From Thermohalobaculum sp039817245 (GTDB taxonomy: Bacteria; Pseudomonadota; Alphaproteobacteria; Rhodobacterales; Rhodobacteraceae), in contig JBCBWF010000358.1 of assembly GCA_039817245.1 (NCBI GenBank), positions 1 to 5,157 of the forward strand: a DNA stretch of 5,157 bases, written 5' to 3'. Shown here piece by piece: positions 4,376 through 5,157 of the stretch. The notes under the pieces were generated by a model. That model did not search any database. It was given only the letters and a program-made list of their open reading frames with translations, and was not told the origin of the DNA. The stretch's first letter is position 1, and each line of letters begins with the position of its first letter. Made by a program: the position numbers and the translations under genes.

Positions 4376-5157
4376 TCAGGCGAAGCTGATGCCGTGCTCG
4401 CTCATCGGCAGGCGGGTGATGCGCTTGCCCGTGGCGGCGTAGATGGCGTTGGCGAGCGACGGGCCCGCCGGCGGCACGCCGGGCTCGCCCACGCCCGTCG
4501 GCGCCTCGGCCGAAGGCACGACATGGACGGCGATCCTCGGCATGTCCGAGATGCGCAGCGGCTCGTAGTCCGGGAAGTTGAACTGGTCGACCTCGCCTTC
4601 GGTCAGGGTGATGCTGTTGCGCATCACCGCACCGATGCCGAAGCCGATGCCGCCCTCCATCTGCGCGCGGATCACGTCCGGGTTCACGGCCACGCCGCAA
4701 TCGACCGCGCAGGTGACCTGCTCGATCTTCACCGCGCCATCGGCGACCGAGACCTCGGTGACCAGCGCGACATAGCTGTTGAACGACTTGTGGAGCGCGA
4801 TGCCGCGGCCGCGGCCCGCGCCGAGCGGGCTGCCCCAGCCGGCCTTCTCCGCAGCGAGGCGAAGGACGCCGGCGAGACGCGCCTGGTCCGCATCGTCCCC
4901 CGCCAGCAGGCCGAGCCGGAACGCCACCGGGTCGATGCCGGCCGCCTCGGCCGCCATGTCGACCAGCACTTCCATGGCATAGGCCGTGTGGGTGTGGCCG
5001 ACCGAGCGCCACCAGAGCACCGTCACCGGGCTCTCCGCGTCGGTGAGGCCGACGGAGAGCGCAGGGATGGCGTAGTGGGTGTCGGCCACGCCCTCGACCG
5101 AGACGCTGTCGATGCCGTCCTTCACCAGGATCGGCTCGAAGCTCGTGCCTTTCAGGA
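4376..5157 (-). CDS. Molybdopterin-binding subunit, isoquinoline 1-oxidoreductase beta / xanthine dehydrogenase family (C-terminal part)
   Basis: This frame is open from the right edge of the window to TGA at 4376-4378, giving 259 C-terminal residues. Whole family members are usually roughly 700-780 residues, so most of the protein lies outside. A GTG at 5123-5125 is internal, not the start: codons upstream continue the family sequence (LKGTSFEPIL). Motifs in order are VLWWRSVGHTHTAYAMEVLVD (cofactor and substrate region), GRGIALHKSFNSYVALVTEV, and VDCGVAVNPDVIRAQMEGG (a molybdopterin-contacting block). PTGVGEPGVPPAGPSLANAIYAATGKR follows, in which the Glu of GVGEPG (codon 4484-4486) is the catalytic base of the family. 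These enzymes hydroxylate N-heterocycles or aldehydes with water as oxygen source and need a partner 2Fe-2S subunit, not visible here. The gene converges on the + strand operon. The WWRSVGH wording favours IorB/NicB-like over CoxL-like; the substrate is unknown. Confidence 0.92.
   Translation of the reverse strand, partial: LKGTSFEPILVKDGIDSVSVEGVADTHYAIPALSVGLTDAESPVTVLWWRSVGHTHTAYAMEVLVDMAAEAAGIDPVAFRLGLLAGDDADQARLAGVLRLAAEKAGWGSPLGAGRGRGIALHKSFNSYVALVTEVSVADGAVKIEQVTCAVDCGVAVNPDVIRAQMEGGIGFGIGAVMRNSITLTEGEVDQFNFPDYEPLRISDMPRIAVHVVPSAEAPTGVGEPGVPPAGPSLANAIYAATGKRITRLPMSEHGISFA

Noticed and set aside
4242..5012. - strand open frame of about 256 codons overlapping the molybdenum hydroxylase
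   Set aside because: It is a different frame of the same strand as the genuine gene, Gly/Arg-rich and without motifs. Its extension into the intergenic element reflects only a lack of stops.
5123..5125. GTG as the start of a short 249-residue protein on the - strand
   Set aside because: Upstream codons stay open to the window edge and continue the family sequence, and the motifs seen are only the C-terminal part of a much larger enzyme.
1..5157. CRISPR array, tRNA or rRNA
   Set aside because: I saw no regularly spaced repeats, cloverleaf-like segment or rRNA-like stretch. The only non-coding gap over 200 nt is 4127-4375, described above.

Overview
The window is gene-dense, very GC-rich DNA (GC- or GG-ending codons dominate every gene). 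It reads as an alphaproteobacterium of the Rhodobacterales/Paracoccaceae type. That placement is an inference from base composition, gene families and the form of the ABC permease; no marker gene is present to prove it.

Layout. From position 1 to 4126, everything on the + strand looks like one tightly packed operon. It begins with the last codons of an upstream reading frame (1-21), then a polar-amino-acid-type ABC ATPase (22-765), its integral-membrane permease (767-1504), an AhpD/carboxymuconolactone-decarboxylase-like protein (1508-2089), an isopenicillin-N-synthase-type Fe(II) oxygenase (2106-3068) and a protein of the aminopeptidase T (M29) / NicX-like fold (3071-4126). The intergenic gaps are 1, 3, 16 and 2 nt. 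Position 4127-4375 is the only sizeable non-coding gap. It separates this operon from a convergent gene on the - strand (4376-5157, cut by the window edge) that encodes the C-terminal part of an isoquinoline-1-oxidoreductase-beta-type molybdenum hydroxylase.

The gap holds the most unusual DNA in the window: two 25-bp arms in inverted orientation with one mismatch (4164-4188 and 4290-4314). They enclose a 101-bp core of about 47% GC by hand count, well below the flanking genes. The unit looks like a small non-autonomous insertion (MITE-like) or a long-stem structure sitting in a convergent terminator region. A perfect TATAAT lies at its right inner edge. Further copies of the arm's GGCCGCTCC core flank it on both sides, and a GGGGCG/CGCCCC hairpin follows the - strand gene.

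How the genes may work together (inference): the importer takes up a small polar or amino-acid-like compound. The oxygenase, the metal-dependent NicX/M29-like protein and the CMD-like protein could then oxidise and break it down in the cytoplasm. The neighbouring molybdenum hydroxylase belongs to a family that hydroxylates N-heterocycles or aldehydes, so an N-heterocyclic substrate is possible. No gene in the window fixes the substrate. Neither the solute-binding protein nor a second permease lies within the window.
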